A DNA stretch of 64,000 nt, from contig VTPC01006054.1 of the NCBI GenBank assembly GCA_011009095.1, positions 1 to 64,000 on the forward strand. The letters run 5' to 3'. Source of the stretch: Ignelater luminosus (lineage: Eukaryota > Arthropoda > Insecta > Coleoptera > Elateridae). This document shows positions 47,101 to 59,999 of the stretch, piece after piece (the first letter of the stretch is position 1; every line of letters begins with the position of its first letter). A model generated the notes under the pieces. That model was not told where the DNA came from, did no database searches, and saw only the letters and a list, made by a program, of their open reading frames with translations. The translations under genes were made by a program, and so were the position numbers.

Positions 47101-49806
47101 TAGACACCGTGGTGACAAAAGACCCCTACCGATGTTTTTGTAGACCTCGAGCCACAAGCAAACAATAATATTCAGTTTTTATATAACCTCAAAATAAAAG
47201 TGGAATCTCCAAGAAAAAAAAGGGAGATTATATAGTGCACTATAGATGCCATAGCAAGACTTACTGTATGAAGCCACATAAATGCATTAAATGTGGCAAA
47301 CACACAAAACTCAAAGATACACCGGCTGCATGCGCACTCTGTAAAAGCCAACGTTCATCAAACTATAGAGGCTTTCAAGTCTACAAAGATCTAGTCCAAG
47401 CAAGTTTTAGTGACGACAGAAACGCTGAAAGAATATTAATGCGAGTCAAACAATCATCAATCAACAACCCAATCAACAAACTTATACTCAAAATCAGAAC
47501 CAAAATACACCAACAGCATTCGCACAAGCGAGAAAGTGTAATATAAATAATACAAGATCCAACAATCAAAATGGCGTGGAAAACAAACCAGGGAACTTCT
47601 TAAGTAAATTTAAAAATTTATTCATCCAACTAATAAACCCAAACGACATGAATTTAAGCATACTAACAACTGTCATAAATAGAATATTGAACTAATGGCG
47701 GATTTACTAAAACTAGCAGCCTGGAATCCCAACGGGCTGAGAAAACGTATTCAAGATATTATTTTGTTCCTAAACCATAATAAAACAGATCAACTGTATC
47801 TTATTCTGAAATCGTACTTGGATGATAGATATTTTCAATTTACAACGAATAACACTCTGGCCAATTACCAGTTAATCCACCCATATCTGTACATGCACTC
47901 ATCTACACTGCAGATAAACCAGTCATAAAAGAAATAACGTTTGCTACATTCGCCGACGACACAACCATATGTTATCCTCTAATGCAGACCCAAATATAGC
48001 TTCGGATAGACTTCAAGACCCCCCTTAATGGAGAATAAAAGTCAATAGCAACAAGTCTGTTCAGAAAATCTTCACAAATAAACGATCCGTTTGTCCGCAG
48101 GTCACAATAAATAACGTTCCAATCCTTACCTGGGCAGCTCATATTAAAACAAAAAAGCAACAGTTGAACCTAAAAGTCAGGCAAATGAGCTGGTTACTAG
48201 GCAAAAAGTTTCACTTATCTTTGGAAAACAAACTCCTCCTGTACAAGGCCATATTGGTACCAATTTGGGCATATTGAATTATGGGGATGAGTCAAACCAT
48301 CTGTTACAAACCAAACGCTTCATGCAGACCTTGGAATACCATTCATAAAAGACACAATCAGCCTCCGTATCAACAAATATAAGAACAGAAATCAGCATCA
48401 TTCCAATCAGCTGATAAATGAACCGTCAAACTAACCAGCAGCAATAGGATTAAAGAAACAATGGCCAATTGATCTCTGTATATGAGCTGTGGTGAACCGT
48501 TAATGGATGGTATTCCCAATCCAAGACATTTTAATCAATAACATATTTACTATTAGTACTCTAATTATATCCCGAGTAGATTGTAAATTCACTGAAATTA
48601 AATATAAAAAAATTGTGTTTTCGTAAGTGATTTAATTTAATTTTATCATCGATTCTTGAATCGCTGCAAACTGAAGATTTTAAACAGGTATCTGACAGTA
48701 GAGTCCCACGAATGTAACAGCTGAATTTATCAATGAGTGCATCTAGGAACTCTACTTGATAGTACTTAATCAAAATCTTTAACCTCAAATTGTGAACACT
48801 GACAAGTGTCAACAAAATCCTATTTTCTAGGTTATGTTCATAACTTGTACATCTGGTACGCATTTTGTTTATTGGTTTTTCAAACCACTAGGGTTGTAAC
48901 TTATCCCAAAATACATTGCTGCAAACGTCTATTTATATATTTCTATTACTGCTTTTTACAGTTGTGCATTGCATCCATTGCATTGCTATTCTTTACCATC
49001 AGGAAATTCAAAATGAGCTTTATTGCACAAAACACTGATTCAGACAATTGATTACTGTCTGAAGACAAAATTCTGAATCGCGAAATTAATTTTATTATTT
49101 TATTCTTTTAAGGCATGTCTCCACCAACTGTGAATGCATATTACACACCAACTAAAAACCAAATGGTATTTCCCGCCGGTATTCTCCAAAAACCATTCTA
49201 TGATGCAAAATATCCTTCAAGTCTAAACTACGGAGGGATGGGTGTTGTAGTAGGACACGAATTAACACACGGATTTGATGACCAAGGTAGAGAATTCGAT
49301 AAAGATGGTAATTTACATCAGTGGTGGAATAATAAAACAATAGAAAAGTTCAAAGAAAGAACCAAATGCGTTGTAGATCAATACAGTAAGTATATCCTAA
49401 TATAAATTCTTTTATCAAATTACAATTTCACTTTCTTTTAGATAAATACAAAGTTAATGGTAAAAGCATTAATGGTAATCAAACATTAGGTGAGAATATA
49501 GCAGATAACGGTGGGCTTAAAGCAGCATACCATGCATACTTAGATATAGCTAAGAAACAACCAGAACAACCTCCACTACCCGGTTTAAATCTTTCACACC
49601 GACAATTATTTTTTGTAGCTTTTGCACAGGTGTGGTGTTCATCTGTAACTAATGAATCAGCTAATCTTCAGATAGAAAAGGATGCACATTCTCCCGCTAG
49701 AATTAGAGTTCTTGGTTCACTTTCAAATTTAAAAGAGTTCAGTAAAGAATTTAAATGTAAACCAGGAAGTAAAATGAATCCAAAGAAGAAATGTGAGGTG
49801 TGGTGA
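38110..49806 (+). CDS. neprilysin/ECE-like M13 zinc metalloprotease, complete
   Basis: Join 38110-38179, 38243-38412, 42321-42552, 42627-43009, 43068-43238, 43292-43440, 43498-43664, 43722-43904, 43962-44123, 49113-49385, 49442-49806: 2325 nt, 774 aa, every junction GT-AG and in phase. It is a type II membrane protein: cytosolic tail 1-50, membrane helix about 51-72, then a large ectodomain opening with the conserved Cys pair (CLTEDC) and [15 protein letters not shown]. Catalytic motifs are NAYY (570-573, substrate backbone), HELTH (611-615, two zinc His plus catalytic Glu) and GENIAD (670-675, third zinc ligand Glu671). It ends CEVW, the usual C-x-x-W of the family. M13 enzymes cleave small extracellular peptides such as neuropeptides at the cell surface. 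Introns 2 (3.9 kb) and 9 (5.0 kb) carry repeats. Neprilysin-like versus ECE-like cannot be settled here. Confidence 0.95.
39515..40330. repeat. foldback repeat family ('gacaccctgta' type), copy 2, longest
   Basis: Inside intron 2 of the protease. An inverted pair is centred near 40055: 'aaagtgcaccgtttccgaga' plus 'tacagggagtcaagattt' faces 'aaaccttgacaccctgta' plus 'aatggtgtacttt'. The outer parts (39600-39790) match 60010-60180, and the 'ttactcttgccttttttccg' region matches copies 1 and 4. No coding capacity was recognised. Confidence 0.7.
40890..41090. repeat. uninterrupted copy of the 10.1-11.2 kb dispersed repeat
   Basis: It contains 'ttatcaaaatgtatcaaaat', 'atctccaaatctgaagattt' and 'ggcaacagtgtgatca' in the same order as the copy split by the Harbinger-like element, and so shows the empty site. 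Confidence 0.65.
41120..42200. other. intronic stretch, partly duplicated, no gene
   Basis: Related words ('ccgaccggtatt' near 41150 and 'tgatcggtattt' near 42050; 'tttcggaatccgtctagg' near 41187 and 'tttcggaatccaaggaag' near 42128) suggest two diverged copies of one repeat. The 118-aa minus-strand frame at 41883-42239 overlaps this and shows no recognisable domain. Confidence 0.4.
45500..45760 (-). mobile_element. tRNA-derived SINE, copy 2
   Basis: On the minus strand a tRNA-like head runs from an A-box-like 'gagcaacgcgctgtggtcac' to the B box 'gggttcaagccccgcccccg' near 45610-45625. It is followed by an AT-rich tail. Leader and tail sequences match the element at 36.0-36.2 kb. A real tRNA gene is unlikely because acceptor-stem pairing is not evident and a SINE body is attached. 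Located in protease intron 9. Confidence 0.65.
46160..46490 (+). repeat. CGGGCC minisatellite family, copy D
   Basis: Blocks occur in the same order as copy B: 'ttatcgggcttttcaggcct', 'cgggcgatttttgtactgca', 9-bp CGGGCC units, then 'gatcaagaagttactaggtt' and 'ttcccagtcgggccg'. It lies in intron 9 of the protease gene. The GC-rich array is short, about 150 bp, against about 830 bp in copy C, so the number of units varies between copies. Confidence 0.75.
47030..48430 (+). mobile_element. Jockey-clade LINE remnant, internally deleted
   Basis: ORF1 pieces come first: [20 protein letters not shown] (about 47079), then zinc-knuckle sequence ([40 protein letters not shown]; 47244-47400). ORF2 starts at 47695 with [18 protein letters not shown], the endonuclease opening 'W(N)NGL'. 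The text then jumps to reverse-transcriptase motifs (SYLDDRYFQ, then [12 protein letters not shown] at about 47950, carrying the F-A-D-D box) and ends in a thumb/C-terminal part (LGIPFIKD, about 48327). Most of the endonuclease and palm are deleted. It sits in sense orientation in protease intron 9. Confidence 0.85.
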
Positions 49807-51060
49807 ATATGGACTGGTCTTATTGTGATTTTGATACAAGTTAGTAGTGAATTAGGTAGGAACAGTGATAGAAGTTTTTCTTGCTAAACAAGGAAGAAAG
49901 TTTTTGATAAGCATGGAAAATAATACAAGGATAAAGTTGGCCTATACAATAGTTAGTTTAGTTTTTCCTTTAACTAAAGGTAATTATTTTACAAATAGAA
50001 CCAAATTTTGTTATTGTTGTGACAAGTTATTTTTGTAGTTATTGATAATTTCATTGGTGATTATTTTAATAAGTTGAATTTCATTCAGTGTTATTCAAAC
50101 AAAGTAGCTTTACTACTACATAATTAGGCTTCTTATCCTATGGTTATCGTACCTGATAAATTAGTTACTATATTTAATTGATTTTTATGTATTAAAAGTG
50201 TTCTCAAAGTATTTGTAATTAACTATGTATTTAATATTTCTAAATCTTCTAACAGATTGAGTCAGTATGATAATAAACAATATTTTCTGTGCACTACCTA
50301 CTGGAAAACATATCAATTTAAGATTGGAGCTTTCTTATTTTTAAATTTTCCATAGAAATGGTCATCCAAAAGGAAAACAAATTTTAATCTCGTTATTTAT
50401 CAAACTGACACAATCAAAACAACACTTATTATTAAGATAATTTGAGAGGCAGTTAATCTTAATCGAATTATCTTCATCTAAAATCTTGCCAAATCTATGT
50501 ACTATATTATGTAATATTTTATTTAATATTTTACATTTACATAATCGATTTTATTTGAGATTACATCAAGTCCATCATACAAAGCTTATTGGTTCATATT
50601 TTATTAAATCTATTCATTTGAAATTTCAAATTATGCAAATATGGACCACCAATCTAGTAGATATAATATTTAGTCATAATAAAGAAACATCTTGTAACAA
50701 TCACCATAATCGTGTCGTTGTTTCTAATTTTTCATGATTGCGATTGCATACCTGATGAGCTATAGCTGTTTATAGCTACTTAAAAGCTCCATGATGCTCA
50801 TTATTTATATAATGCATTATAAAAAAAAGGAGATAAAATTAAATGTGATAGAGGCAACATTTTTATTGTCAATGTACGTGTGTCGATATGTAACAACGCA
50901 TTATTTTTTTAATGAAAAGCTTTAAATTGCGATTTAATAAAAGCCATATCACAGGTAAAAATGTCATTATAATATGTAAAATACAGTACTTGTAATCCTA
51001 GCTAGTTATTTTATGTGTATGTATGCAATTGCTGTGATAAAAATAAATATGTATGTAAAA
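49807..51060 (+). other. 3' UTR and tail of the neprilysin-like gene
   Basis: AT-rich non-coding sequence follows the TGA at 49806. The last plausible poly(A) signal on this strand is 'aaaataaatatg' near 51045; an earlier one, 'aataaacaat', lies near 50273. The transcript end cannot be fixed from sequence alone. Confidence 0.5.
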
Positions 51061-54000
51061 ACGTGAGATGTTTTATTGACTTAAGTTGTTTTATGAACAT
51101 AATCAAGTGAATATTCTCATTGTAAGCTTGAAATAATGAGAGTTCCTTATTACCAATCATTAACTGATTGTGTATTTATTAGAAAATGAAGAGACTTAAG
51201 CGATTAACAATACATAGAAAATGTTTGCGATACCTAATGAACTGTATTTTACCTTTAGAATATGGCAACTTTATTTGAAAAAATAAAAACCTGTCTTTAC
51301 AAGAAAATAAGAAAACATAATTGGAGTAAGAATTACAAAACAGTTTTAATTAAATTATTTTTTGATTACTATAAGAACATTCAAAAGAACTCGTAAGCCG
51401 TCATATAATATAAAGAAGAAATGTATGATAAGCAGTCAGTTTTTAATTATTAATAAGTAGTGTCTAAAATTTAAATAATAAAAATTATTCTTTACACATT
51501 TTTTTATTAAAAAGATAAAACTTTGTATTACACAGTGGTGAATAACCTTTCAAATTAACCTGGTGAGTAACCTTTTAAATTAACGAACGTCTGCCGATTA
51601 TTGGTTAATTTTTTCAGCAGTTTATGACATTTTTCTTTCAGTTTTCTGTATAGCTCCCAATGTAATTTTAGTAACTATTTCAAGATTTTGTAACAGACTT
51701 GTTTGCCACAATAAAACAATGTTGGGTTTTAAGTTAACTAAGTATATTTTAACTGTACAGCAACTATTCATTTGATGATTGAAATCAGTTATAGTTTTGA
51801 ACGACATTAGCATTTCCAATCAATAGGAACATCTGAAATTTTCCAAAGCCCACTTGCATTCTATCCTTTACAACGGAAAAATTAGTCCTAGAAATAAAAT
51901 TTGAGCTGGAATAGAATATCTTGAGTGCCTGCTAATACACTGAATTTTTACATCCAGCTGTATTCAGCAATACTCCTATGTTGATGCTTGGATATAGAGC
52001 AGTTAGAATCTTGTCTATCAACCAGTAAATTTGTTTCAGATTATCTGGTATTCCTGAAAAATACGAAGATATTATAATTAAAGTGATGAACAAGTACAAT
52101 AACCACCCTTCACTTTCTTTTTATTGATTTTTGAGGAGCTTTAATTATGATAATAATGAAATGAACATTTCATAAATCATTGTATCAAACACCTACTTGC
52201 ATTTACCTCAAAATATTAACACTAAATGACTAAATAAATATCAAAAGTTCAACACTATACCACCAAGTTTTTTCTTTTACCTCCTTAATTCTCTTTGTTT
52301 AAACTTTACCAGTTAATTTATTAAAAATATGGTCAAGCTAAAGTTCTAATAACCAAGACGTGAAATAAATTTTTGGTTCTTTCATTTTCTAATCTGAATA
52401 GAATATAAGGATATAAGAATTCACTTAATTTTTCTACATTCAGTCCATCACTTATTTATTATTATTATTAATCATAAATGAGTTATAACAATGTGACCAG
52501 TTAGCAATAATTAGAACAATTTAAAATCTTTACTTAGAAATTTAAATGTTTAGATAAAACATTATTGTTTGTACCCAAAAGTTTGTATAGTGATGCTTGA
52601 ATTAATCAACAAATTTATATTAACCAACAGACCTGTATTAAGGGTGTTTTAACAAAGAAAAACAAAGAATTCTTAATTTTTAAAATCATTATTAGTTAAC
52701 TTTAAGAATCTAGCAATCTGATTGGCAGATTCAAAGTTGACATTAGATTCTACTACTTCTGATTGATTAATGACGTTCTTAGCTTGACAACACAGTTATT
52801 ATGCAACCAGGAGTTAATCGATAAAAGAAATGCCCAATATCATATAAAATATTCATTACAGTAAGCAACTATCAATATCAAGATTTCTGAACATTACTGG
52901 ACGGTACCCATTTAATGTGCATTTTTTCCGAGTGTACTTATAATTTGGTTACAAAAAGTTACTAAATGGTTTTAGGTTATGTAGCATTTGACAATTAAAT
53001 TTCAAAAAGTTGTGTATTTATGATTTTATAAGAGTAAATGACTTTTCAACAAAATTGCAATTTCAAATAAAAAAAGTATTGGAAGATAACAGAATTAAAA
53101 ACTTACAAAATTATTCATAATTTTAAATAACATGACATTTAAATTATTCAGTTGTTTCAACAATAAAAAATGAAATTTCCTTATAAGAATAGGTGCATGT
53201 AGTACCAACCGTCAACGGTCAACTTGACAGATGCTTACAAAAGCGAACAGTTTACTTTACTGATTATTAGATTACTCAGGGCTCGATGTATCTAGTGCAA
53301 ATCTACAATGTAGTGAGAACAAAGGTTTGATAATCATTAGCAGTCAACCCTTTGCGCATTATAGTATAAAAACTAGACCATATAAAAAACTAACCTCAAA
53401 GATAAAATGTTCTATTTTGTCAGTGGAGAAAAGACTGTACTTAAGCAAAGTTCTAACTTAAACTATATTTGAGTATGCTCTAATATTTTATACATGACAC
53501 ATAACTCAAAAACACAAACTTGTACTTGTGCTAGATTCAAGGTAAAAATTCAAGCGACTTGAGCTTATTTATTTCATTGACTTTATAGCTGAGCATTCAC
53601 CCTAAACCAAGGTATGCTTGCTGAAATCAAGCATAGATTAAATCTCAAAAATTTGAAACATTAGATATTGGTGTTGAAAATCCTAGCAGAGGAAAATGTG
53701 AACAAAATTTTACAATATTCAACCTTACGTTGACATAGCAATTTAAAGAACAGTATTCTTTAATGTTCCAAAGACAAAGTTTTGATGCATCACTAATGTT
53801 AAAAATGTTCTACATTATAACTGTAATTATTTTATTTCCAAATAATAGAAGACAACATCATTCTTACAATTCAAAAATCCAAATGTTAACCAATTTTTTA
53901 TATTAGGAAATCTCAAAATTTCATCACTGATGTTGCCACTTTGGTACATTTCTAATTCATGCTTTGAAACTGCTTACAAAGATGTAAAAGGTACTGACAA

Positions 54001-54559
54001 TACAACTAAGTTTTTTATTGTTACTTGTTAACAACAAATAGTGAAAAATTAAAAAATAAAATAAAAATTAATTGCTAAGCCCTCGTTTGATAATATATCA
54101 TATCACAACAAATATCATATGGTCATAAATTGTAGCATTTATGCAAATTATACCTGCATAACTACAATTTGCAGTCGTACACTTTTAAGACATATGATAT
54201 TTATCATGACATGACATAGTATGATCAAAAACACATGCATAAAAAAGGACTGATAACTATTGACTTTGGTTTTGCTTAGATTTTTGTTGAGTCTTGTGAT
54301 TTTTAATTGCAATTGGTAAGGGTCCAAAACTATAAGAAGTGGTTAAGTATAATTAGAATGTCACCGATTTGTTTTACGATTCAGTAATATTAATATATAG
54401 CCTAAACAGAAATTTGAATTATTTAATAACTAGTATGGCAAATGTAACAAAGAAAATCAAAAAATTAAGAAATCTATTCTAATGAAAGTACTGAATTTCA
54501 TAATAAATGATAATAATATATGCATATAACCTTAAAGAAGAAAAGAATGACAACAATGA

Positions 54560-54790
54560 GAACCCTTATATAACCTCAAATGTAGAACTGTCAAGTGATT
54601 GTGACACCATTTTCCAAAAAAAAAAAAAATTCAAACTAAAATTGTTTTGATTTTTTTATTTTTAATAAATAATAATTCAAATTTATTTTCAATTATAGAT
54701 TTGACAAATAAAAAATATCAAACCAGTTTTAATTTAAATATTTAAATGTAGTAATTTATAACCTAAATGCAGAACTGTCAAGTGCCAACA
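54560..54790. repeat. 'gaactgtcaagtg'-bounded repeat, copy 1
   Basis: 'ataacctcaaatgtagaact' followed by 'gtcaagtgatt' opens a block of about 190 bp that closes with 'ataacctaaatgcagaactg' and 'tcaagtgcca'. The same pair of boundaries, with similar interior ('attcaaa-taaaattgt-ttga'), encloses a block at 57372-57575. Confidence 0.6.
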
Positions 54791-57317
54791 AAAATTCAAA
54801 GGCGTTTATTGATGACAAAATATTATTTTGAAGTATTTACAATATTTCATCATCATCAAGAAAATATACATGAGTATTTAAAATATACAAATTTCAACTT
54901 TAAAGATATCAGCTCTATAACCTCACTTCTGATTACTATTAGTGACTAGAGGAGCGACTGGTAGTGTTGCGTAATTTCTTATGACTGTGCAAATGTATTT
55001 TAAAATAATAAATATTATACTGAGTTTATTCTTAAGATACCTGACTCAAAGAACGTTTTAACTAAATTTTGTGAACTACCAAGTCAAGAGCAAAAAAGCA
55101 ATTTCAGAGTTCATATTTAAGCAATTTGAGATTTTATGTTATTTCAACATTTCGAACTACAAAATCATCTATTTAAACAAAATAAGTGGCAGCATGTTGT
55201 AGAAAGATGCCTATAGTAATTACATAAACTAAGTTTAGGGTTACATTTAATTTTATTAAAATACGATTTAAATCTGCAGAATATGTACCAGACTAAAAAG
55301 GGAATGATACATTTACATTTCTAGATATTTAACAGCAATCAAATCGCTAAATGAAATTACATGTTTAATCATATTATACAACAAACTTTACTGAATATAA
55401 AATCTAATCATGTATAATATGTATTATAAAGTTGTCAGTTTGTGTAAAAGCATTTGCTTCAGAAAATAATAACCAAGTATAACATTAATATAGCATTATG
55501 TAAATTAAATATAAATATCAAGCTCAAGTGAGAATTATTTTGATTAATTAAAAAAAACTATAGCATTTTCTTTTTGAATTAAAATGTATTAACTACCTTA
55601 ACAACCACGATGTTACTAAACCCATGTAACACCAGCAGATTTTATTAAAAACATTAGGACAGTAGTAAAACACACTATATACTAACTTTAGAAATTTCTG
55701 CAAGGTTTTATGTGAAACATTATTTAGTAACTTACATAATGCATGAACTATTTTGCTAAAAAGTGGAACATACAGAAAAGCTTTAATAAAAAGAATGGCG
55801 CATTATTCTAATGAAAAACTAATCCCCTTATTTCTATGCTGTCTACATCTCTCTATTTTTCCCCAATTCTATTTCCATATAAAAGAATGTAATTTTCAGT
55901 ATGTGCCATTTAATCTTATGCTGCTCTCTGTATGCTCGATCTCACATATAAATAAATATAGATAAACATAAATACAACATATACAAATGATTTTTATAGT
56001 AGAACCACCTGTCAACACACCTGAATCTTTGCTCACCTTATTAAAACACAGGTAAAAAACAAAGTTCAAGCGTGGCGACTTTTGATGTAGTATTATACAA
56101 AGAATCATTCTGTAAGATTTTAACATTTTAGCTACACATACTGACTGTAGTAATGTGGTGCACGTGTTGCTTTGACACACCTGAAACTTTGCTCACCCTG
56201 TAGAAAAAACGGGAGGGCAAAATTTCAAGCTTATGAAAGCTACACTTTTAGGGTTTTCTTCATATTTTTTTTCAGATCCCATTGTTCTTTCCTTTTTCGG
56301 TTTGCTTGTACCAGGCGTTTCGTTGATAATCGAGGCAGCATTTTCAATGGAAAATCTGTAAAAAGAATTTTATATTAATAGAATTTGTGATATTGATTTT
56401 CATTCATTTTACAATAGATGAAAAGGGTCTTTTCTTTGATAAAAATTACATTAATAGTAGGAAACATTATAATCCCTATTATTAAGAAGACTCGTATCAA
56501 AGAATTGCATCAGTCACACTACTAAACATAATTTATTTAATAAGTTATAGTCTGTTGATTAAGTTACTACTACTACAAAAGTTTATGTTCACTACAAACA
56601 TATTAATAATAGTAAAAATGTAACACCTTTATTTTAAGAATCGTGTATATAATCTACCACCTGTGGATTTGGTGCGTTGGTGGGCAAACTGGTAGTCTTT
56701 TGAAAACTACTATAACAAATTAAATGTAGACTTGTGCTGTGTTCTGTTAATTCCACTTTAACAAGGAAACTGTATTAATTAAGTATTATTACAAATTAAT
56801 CTGTTTTCATCAATTGTATACTACAAAAAGCCAAGATACGCAACACCAACTTCGAAGCAAAAACATCATCCAAATATCAAATTATAGAGTTTATAAGAAA
56901 ATCTAGAAATTATCTTATTAGAATAGTTGTATAAACACAGTTCATGTAGTATTTATTCTGAAAACTGGAATATTTATAAATGAGAAAATTCTGATGGAAC
57001 ATACAATTCTTCAAGTTTTCAAGTTAACAAGATTCTAGATAAAGCAATAAAAAAAATGAAAGAAATGGGAAAAATTCTTTATCTTGGAAAGATATAAAAT
57101 TTGTAAATTAATGTGTTGATGAAAACCTGAATGTTCTTTGTTTTCATATTCTAAATCCATCGTAAATTCGATATTGTTAATTTTAATAATAATAATGTTA
57201 TTTTTTGTAAAATGTAATCAAGCTGGAGAAATTTGTTTCGCATCATATTTGTAACACCAGATGAAAAAATTTTACCATGAAATCAAATATGAAGAAATCG
57301 AGTACACCATGGAATTG

Positions 57318-57398
57318 ACATTTATAACCTCAAATGACAGTTTTACATTTATAACCTAAAATGACAGCTCTACATTTATAATCTAAGATGTAGAACTG
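57318..57398 (+). repeat. 27-bp tandem repeat, three units
   Basis: Units start at 57318, 57345 and 57372, each beginning 'acatttataa' and ending in a 'gacag'-like word; the third grades into the repeat block bounded by 'gaactgtcaagtg'. Confidence 0.8.
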
Positions 57399-57575
57399 TC
57401 AAGTGATTGACAGAACCAAAGATAAATGTATTCAAATTAAAATTGTGTTGACTTGTTATTTTTAAATATTAATTTAAGGTTGCTTGCAATTATATAGATG
57501 TGACATACAATAAATAAAAAGAACTGAAACAATTTTATATAAATAAATAGATTGTAGAACTGTCAAGTGCCAAAA
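57372..57575. repeat. 'gaactgtcaagtg'-bounded repeat, copy 2
   Basis: The second copy of the block at 54560-54790: 'gatgtagaactgtcaagtga' at the left, 'ttgtagaactgtcaagtgcc' at the right, about 165 bp apart. Whether the boundary words are ends of a mobile element is open; they are direct, not inverted, repeats. Confidence 0.6.
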
Positions 57576-58260
57576 AGCATTACGCTAACCAAAAAAGTCA
57601 GTCCCATTTCATGAATTTTATTTTATCTGATTTCACGGTATTTGGATTTTATATCATAAATGCCTCAGCTGTACATATTTTAAAAAAATAAATTAATTAA
57701 ATTATTACACAATTTAGCATATTTGGAAATCAAAAGGAAGGACTGAAAGAACTAAAATTCATGTTTAGAAAATAAATTAAATCAGCAGATTCTATATCGA
57801 ACAAAAATTAAATTTCTGTTTGTTATTAAACAAGAACATCGTATCTGTCATTGGTAATAAGACTGAAATCTTATTCTGAAGAAGAAAGAAAAACTTGTCT
57901 TCAATTTTAAAACTACTATTTGTTAGTAAATTCGTTTCATTGACGATTATTCCAAATTTGTTTACATTCTATTATACAATGAGTTTTTAAATAAGTTTTT
58001 GTTGATAAATACCAATTTAAATTTGAAATTCTTAAAACAGTAGTCAACCACATTACCAGTTTGTCTCTTAATGTATATACAGTGCATTTTTTTTTATCAC
58101 TGGCCATAGGGATTCCCATGTTAAAATATCTACCCCATGTTAACTTTTGCTAGGATGAAGGTTTAGACTTGAAATTTTTACACAATGTAATTTGAATCTT
58201 CTTCTTTTAATTACGCTGCAAACTATGCCTTTAAATTAAAAAATAGTGCTTCAAAAATTA

Positions 58261-58378
58261 AAAAGTTCATGAATTTTTGATAGCATTATTTAGGTTGCTG
58301 TGGAAAATTTAATTTAAAACTGTAATTGTAAATTTTCCTTAGCAACCTAAATAATGCTATCAAAAATCCATAAACATT
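58261..58378. repeat. long hairpin / mini-foldback
   Basis: The left arm contains 'tttttgatagcattatttag' plus 'gttgct', and its exact complement 'agcaac' plus 'ctaaataatgctatcaaaaa' follows after a loop of about 30-40 nt. Perfect pairing covers about 27 bp and extends with a few mismatches to about 45 bp. Either a tiny MITE or a transcribed hairpin. Confidence 0.75.
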
Positions 58379-59999
58379 TAATTTTATTATTGTTATATTA
58401 AGCAATTTTTTTGAATCAGTATTGTTAATCGCACTGTACTAAATGCTATCGTCACTTTGAAATGTAGTAGACAAGTTGGATGCAGATGCAAGCATTGATG
58501 AAGATTGAAAATTGTAAAACGAGGAAATTTACAGAATCAAGCAATTCAAAAAAGATATCATTCTGAGTGTGTGCAATTAAATTAAAACTAATAATTGGAA
58601 TTTAAAAAAGATTAGTAATGTGTAACGTGTAAAAGAAGATGCAGATGATTCTAACAAAAAAAGCTCAGTTGAGAGATGCTTCGTTCAAAGAACCTATGCA
58701 TTACAATGTTGTAACCTATCATTTATACTGCGATAGCAATTTTTGTCCATAACAGTATAAAATTTCTTAGAAGTGCTAGAAGACATCTGAACAATACAAC
58801 AGTTAGGAAGAAGATATCTCTATTTAGTTATAATAAACTTATTTTAAAGAAATGAACATTAATCAAAAACTTATTGTTAGCTCTTTTAAAAGCAAAACCA
58901 TGTAAGCTTGTAAAGAAATATAGCATTGTCTCTAATCTTCCTTTTATTCTTAAGTTTCTCTATTAAGCTAGTCTTAACGTATCAATTATTCTTCATAATT
59001 CTGTAAGGAATAAACTCTTAAAATTCATAACTATATCTGCTTGATCTGAAAGACAGTAATACTAATCAATTGCATGGGGAATACTAAACATGCATGTCTA
59101 AACTAAGTCCTCTGAAAAATTATTCAATACAGAATAAATGACAGAATATTCACAACAAATTAAAAGAATTGAACTCAAATTGAAGAAAACCACCCTGTTT
59201 TCAGATGTAGGTAAGCACTGGGCACAATAACATGATTTATATCGTAGTATGAGAATAATATGGTAAAGTAATGGTAGTCATTTGTATGATTTTTTGTGTA
59301 TACAAGAACCTTTGGGGGGGATGAATTCCTGAAGTATCTACTATTGTTTGTTAGATCTTAGCTTGATCTCAGTTGGTGTATTTATTTAGTTTAAAAATCA
59401 AGCAATGAAGGACACATGTTCTCATTAATTATCATGGATGTAAAGACAAGATCTGAAAATGAGCAGCACTAGGATATACTGTCAAAAAAAACCGTTTATT
59501 GAAAATTGACAAATTTTGCTACTGAAATCAGAAAGTTCAAAACTGTCGAATCAAAAGGAAATGAATATAAGGAATGGAGAAACAAAGAGGATGTTGTGAT
59601 AAGACATATCGAGTGTGAAAAGAAAAGAAAGAAAAAAGTTATAAGACAATAGAAGTGAAAGGGAGGAAAAATAATCAAGAGACGAGACAGAATATAAAGA
59701 CAAAAAATTATGCGAAGAACATTAAGGAGAAGGAGACAGAAGTAGGCTAGAGAGAAAAAAAGAAAAAGGGTTCACTGTCTTTTTTGTTTTCAAGCAAATT
59801 CATCTACTTTTGCCTTTATCAAGAAATTCTCTTGTTATCCACAATATTTTCAGATTTTACAGGTTTCTAAATATCTTGCTTATGAAGGTCTTTATAGATT
59901 TGTTAATAACAAACTATAGTTAAATAGATAAAACGTTCACAACAGATTCCAGACACAAATCAAATCGATTTAACTTAACTCAGCTGTATCCTAAAGACG

